This document shows, piece after piece, positions 61,430 to 64,000 of a stretch of 64,000 nt of DNA. The notes beneath the pieces are model-generated. The model was not told the DNA's origin. It did no database searches and saw only the letters and a list, made by a program, of their open reading frames with translations. The stretch comes from Streptomyces abyssalis (GTDB taxonomy: Bacteria; Actinomycetota; Actinomycetes; Streptomycetales; Streptomycetaceae), in the NCBI RefSeq assembly GCF_001751365.1, contig NZ_LJGT01000037.1, positions 124,001 through 188,000 on the forward strand. Reading direction: 5' to 3'. The first letter of the stretch is position 1; each line of letters starts with the position of its first letter. The translations under genes and the position numbers were made by a program.

Positions 61430-62488
61430 CTAGAGCAGCGTGAGCTGCGTGCAGTGCGGGGCGTCGGGCTCCTCCTCCTGCGCCGTGCCGGTCCCGGGCG
61501 CTCTGTCCGGGTGCACCTCGATGCGGCGGTGGGTGCCCGGTGAGGCCGGGCCGATGCCGTACTCGTCGGCCAGTTCGTGGACCTGCCGGGTGATGCGGCG
61601 CTGATACCACTTCGGGGCGTACGCGCCGTCCGCGTACAGCCCTTCGTAGTGGCGCACCAGGCCGGGGTGGTGCTTCGCGAGCCACTGCATGTACCACTCG
61701 CGTGCGCCCGGCCGCAGGTGCAGGGCGAGCGGGGTGACGGAGGTGGCTCCGGCGGCGGCTATCGCCCGCACCGTGGTGCGCAGTTGGGCCGGCGAGTCGC
61801 TCAGGAACGGGATGACGGGTGCCATGAGCACGCCGCAGGGGATGCCCTGGCTGCTCAGGGTGCGTACGACGTCGAGGCGGCGTTCCGGCGCGGGGGTGCC
61901 CGGCTCGACGGTGCGCCACAGCTCCTCGTCGGTGAATCCCACGGACACCGAGATCCCGACGTCCGTGACGGCTGCCGCCGAACGCAGCAGGTCGAGGTCG
62001 CGCAGGATGAGCGTCCCCTTGGTGAGGATCGAGAAAGGGTTGGTGTAGTCGCGCAGCGCCGTGAGGATGCCGGGCATCAAGCGGTACCGGCCTTCCGCGC
62101 GCTGGTAGCAGTCGACGTTGGTGCCCATCGCGATGTGCTGGCCGCGCCAGCGGCTCGACCCGAGCTCGCGGCGGAGCAGTTCGGGGGCGTTCACCTTGAC
62201 GACTATCTGGGAGTCGAAGCCCGCTCCCGTGTCGAGGTCGAGATAGCGGTGCGTACCGCGCGCGAAGCAGTAGACGCAGGCGTGCGAACAACCCCGGTAC
62301 GGGTTGACCGTCCATTCGAACGGCATGCGGGAGGCGCCCGGCACGCGGTTCACGATCGATCGCGCGCGCACCTCGTGGAAGGTGATGCCCGAGAACTCGG
62401 GGGTGTTGAACGTGCGCGTGACCACATCGGTGCCGAAGAGGGCGGGATTCACCGCCGACCCGTCGCCGCTCAGATTCTCCCAGCGCAT
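61430..62488 (-). CDS. Radical SAM protein, Rv2578c family
   Basis: 352 residues from ATG 62488, with GAGGAGGG upstream. The SAM-cluster cysteines are Cys67, Cys71 and Cys74 in GCSHACVYC. Family context: MRWENLSGDGSAVNPALFG at the N-terminus and WTVNPYRG before the cluster. Related to the spore-photoproduct-lyase-like group; the reaction is unknown. Conserved across actinobacteria, single-copy, no partner gene clear here. Divergent from the SRPBCC gene. Confidence 0.92.
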   Translation of the reverse strand: MRWENLSGDGSAVNPALFGTDVVTRTFNTPEFSGITFHEVRARSIVNRVPGASRMPFEWTVNPYRGCSHACVYCFARGTHRYLDLDTGAGFDSQIVVKVNAPELLRRELGSSRWRGQHIAMGTNVDCYQRAEGRYRLMPGILTALRDYTNPFSILTKGTLILRDLDLLRSAAAVTDVGISVSVGFTDEELWRTVEPGTPAPERRLDVVRTLSSQGIPCGVLMAPVIPFLSDSPAQLRTTVRAIAAAGATSVTPLALHLRPGAREWYMQWLAKHHPGLVRHYEGLYADGAYAPKWYQRRITRQVHELADEYGIGPASPGTHRRIEVHPDRAPGTGTAQEEEPDAPHCTQLTLL

Positions 62489-62644
62489 GGACCCTCCTCG
62501 TGCCTCGTGCTGTTCGTACGCAGAGAATAGAACATCTGTTCCCACGCGCTGTGTCAAGCTGATTTGGGCCCGGGTCCGCGGGGTGATTGGGTTGCCTGGC
62601 CCCCGCGGGGGCGCAACGGAAGTGCCGAGGAGCAGGAGGAGCAA

Positions 62645-63085
62645 ATGGCTCAGGTCGAGGCGAGCACTCATCGCGAGATCGCCGCGGAGCCCGAGGCGGT
62701 GCGCAGGGCGCTCGCCGACTACAGCGAGACCCGGCCGAAGCTGCTGCCCGGCCACTACAGCGAGTACGAGGTGCGCGAGGGCGGCAAGGGTGCCGGCACC
62801 GTCGTGCACTGGAAGATCCAGGCCACCAGCAAGCGGGTCCGTGACTGCCTGATCGACGTCTCGGAGTCGGCCGGCGGAGACCTGATCGAGAGCGACCGCA
62901 ACTCCTCGATGGTCACGACCTGGAACGTCGCGCCTGCCGGCGAAGGCGCCCGGGTCACCGTGAAGACGACCTGGAAGGGCGCGGGCGGCATCGGCGGCTT
63001 CTTCGAGCGGACCTTCGCACCCAAGGGGCTGGCCCGTATCTACGACGAGGTGCTGGCCAAACTCGCCGCCGAGACGGAGAAGTAG
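62645..63085 (+). CDS. SRPBCC (START/Bet v1-like) family protein
   Basis: 146 residues, ATG 62645 after AGGAGGAGC. Helix-grip fold: AQVEASTHREIAAEPEAVRR, TVVHWKIQATSKRVRDCLID, SSMVTTWNVAPAGEGARVTV and the long C-terminal helix LARIYDEVLAKLAAET. Such proteins form a hydrophobic pocket and act as lipid/ligand carriers or polyketide cyclases. No ligand is indicated. Monocistronic. Confidence 0.88.
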   Translation: MAQVEASTHREIAAEPEAVRRALADYSETRPKLLPGHYSEYEVREGGKGAGTVVHWKIQATSKRVRDCLIDVSESAGGDLIESDRNSSMVTTWNVAPAGEGARVTVKTTWKGAGGIGGFFERTFAPKGLARIYDEVLAKLAAETEK

Positions 63086-63354
63086 GAGCCGTAAGCGGTA
63101 AGACACGGATGGGCGGCCCCAGGGCTGCTCACCGGAACGAGTGGTTTTCGCGACGGGGCGGGTCGCGGGCAGCGGCGCCCGTCCCGCCGTCACCCGTCGT
63201 CAAAGCCGCAGTTGAGGGCCCGACAGGCGCCCTGGGCAACCGACTTGGCGCTGCGCCGGGCTACCGGTGCCGCCTGGTGTCTGACTTGCTCGCCCTTGTC
63301 GCGTAATGCGAGAAATGCTCCCCGACGACGGGTGGACGCGATCAGGGGAGTGCG

Positions 63355-64000
63355 ATGAGCGGGACGGCTCTGGGGCGCTCGCACCCTTCCCCTGCGCCTG
63401 GGGGTGCCTCCCCCGGGGCCTTCGGCCCGCGCGAAACCCCTGTGCCCGCGTTCGTCGAAGTGAGCCTGGAGATCCCGGGCACTGGCACTGGCACTGGCAC
63501 TGGCACTGGCATCGGCGCCGGAGCGCCGGACGAGCCGGGGACCGGGTCCGAGTTCTCCGCGGCCGTGCCGCCGCCGCACCCGGACGGAGCCGCAGGGCTC
63601 AGCCCGCGCCGCGTACGGCTGGTCTTCCTCGGACTGATGCTCGCGCTGCTTCTGGCCGCGCTCGAACAGACCATCGTCGCCACGGCGTTGCCCGAGATCG
63701 TCGGCGAACTGCACGGCCTGGACCGTATGTCGTGGGCCGTGACCTCCTATCTCCTCGCCGCCACCATCGGCCTGCCCGTCTACGGAAAGCTCGGCGACCT
63801 CTTCGGCCGCAAAGGGATCTTCCTCTTCGCCATCGCGGTCTTCGTCGCCGGATCGGCGCTCGCGGGCTGGTCGCGCACGATGACCGAACTGATCGCCTAC
63901 CGGGCGCTGCAGGGCGTCGGCGCCGGCGGAGTCATGATCGGGGTGCAGGCGATCATCGCGGATGTCGTGCCGCCCCGCGAACGCGGCCGCTACATGGGGA
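63355..64000 (+). CDS. MFS drug exporter, DHA2/EmrB type (3' end cut by window edge)
   Basis: Starts at ATG 63355 with GGGGAG five bases upstream and is open to the edge (215 residues seen). Residues 1-82 are an unusual Pro/Gly/Thr-rich cytosolic extension containing a (Gly-Thr)5 run. The transporter begins VRLVFLGLMLALLLAALEQT with the DHA2 motif ALEQTIVATALPEIVGEL, motif A GKLGDLFGRKGIF, and TM4 YRALQGVGAGGVMIGV. A 14-helix drug:H+ antiporter is expected. The C-terminal half is not in the window. Confidence 0.9.
   Translation, partial: MSGTALGRSHPSPAPGGASPGAFGPRETPVPAFVEVSLEIPGTGTGTGTGTGIGAGAPDEPGTGSEFSAAVPPPHPDGAAGLSPRRVRLVFLGLMLALLLAALEQTIVATALPEIVGELHGLDRMSWAVTSYLLAATIGLPVYGKLGDLFGRKGIFLFAIAVFVAGSALAGWSRTMTELIAYRALQGVGAGGVMIGVQAIIADVVPPRERGRYMG
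63478..63507. repeat. (GGCACT)5 microsatellite coding for Gly-Thr
   Basis: Five perfect hexamers followed by GGCATC, within the N-terminal extension of the MFS gene. The unit is in frame, so slippage would change only the length of the disordered tail. Confidence 0.9.

Overview
The window is about 72% GC by eye, densely coded, rich in GTG starts and 4-bp start/stop overlaps, and has purine-rich ribosome binding sites. This points to a Streptomyces or a close relative. The ethylmalonyl-CoA operon, the Rv2578c-type radical SAM protein and the F420-type LLM oxidoreductase fit that. I see no rRNA, tRNA, CRISPR array, insertion sequence or prophage gene. Both edges cut genes: a GDSL hydrolase on the left and an MFS exporter on the right.

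Layout. 0-6.7 kb: GDSL hydrolase, small orphan proteins and a secreted gamma-glutamyltransferase. 6.9-13.2 kb: a pyrimidine/hydantoin catabolic operon made of beta-ureidopropionase, class III transaminase, dihydropyrimidinase, F420-type LLM oxidoreductase and NCS1 permease. 13.2-13.9 kb: heptamer repeats and a decayed divergent MFS/AraC pair whose 5' halves were lost at one junction. 14.0-20.0 kb: a 2001-residue NLR-like protein (TIR, degenerate metallophosphatase, NACHT, pentapeptide repeats, about 15 WD40 repeats). 20.1-23.7 kb: a divergent ArsB/SLC13 permease, then an overlapping three-gene cassette (two-TM protein, cupin-like protein, IMPase-fold phosphatase). 23.8-31.6 kb: PP2C phosphatase, PCMT-like methyltransferase, B3/4-domain protein, TetR/MFS/FAD-monooxygenase resistance-type cluster and sirtuin.

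32.4-40.2 kb: a complete peptide-type ABC importer translationally coupled to a cytosolic gamma-glutamyltransferase paralogue, probably a gamma-glutamyl peptide uptake and cleavage operon. 40.2-46.1 kb: HisN-like phosphatase, phytoene-desaturase-like oxidoreductase, glycerate kinase, and a TetR-controlled ABC exporter with a perfect 17-bp operator. 46.2-47.7 kb: pssA and psd for phosphatidylethanolamine synthesis.

47.9-59.1 kb: the ethylmalonyl-CoA pathway on the minus strand. It runs ccr, ecm, mcl1, mch, mcd with overlaps or gaps of a few bases, and an acyl-CoA synthetase, a TetR regulator and a duplicated-and-fused 3-hydroxyacyl-CoA dehydrogenase lie upstream. Together these convert acetoacetyl/3-hydroxybutyryl units through crotonyl-CoA to ethylmalonyl-CoA, methylsuccinyl-CoA, mesaconyl-CoA and methylmalyl-CoA. 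59.4-64 kb: HEAT-repeat protein, GNAT acetyltransferase, PPOX-fold protein, radical SAM protein, SRPBCC protein and the start of a DHA2-type MFS exporter.

The best candidates for less-described biology are the NLR-like gene, the adjacent three-gene cassette, and the idea that the F420-type oxidoreductase supplies the missing reductive step of pyrimidine breakdown.
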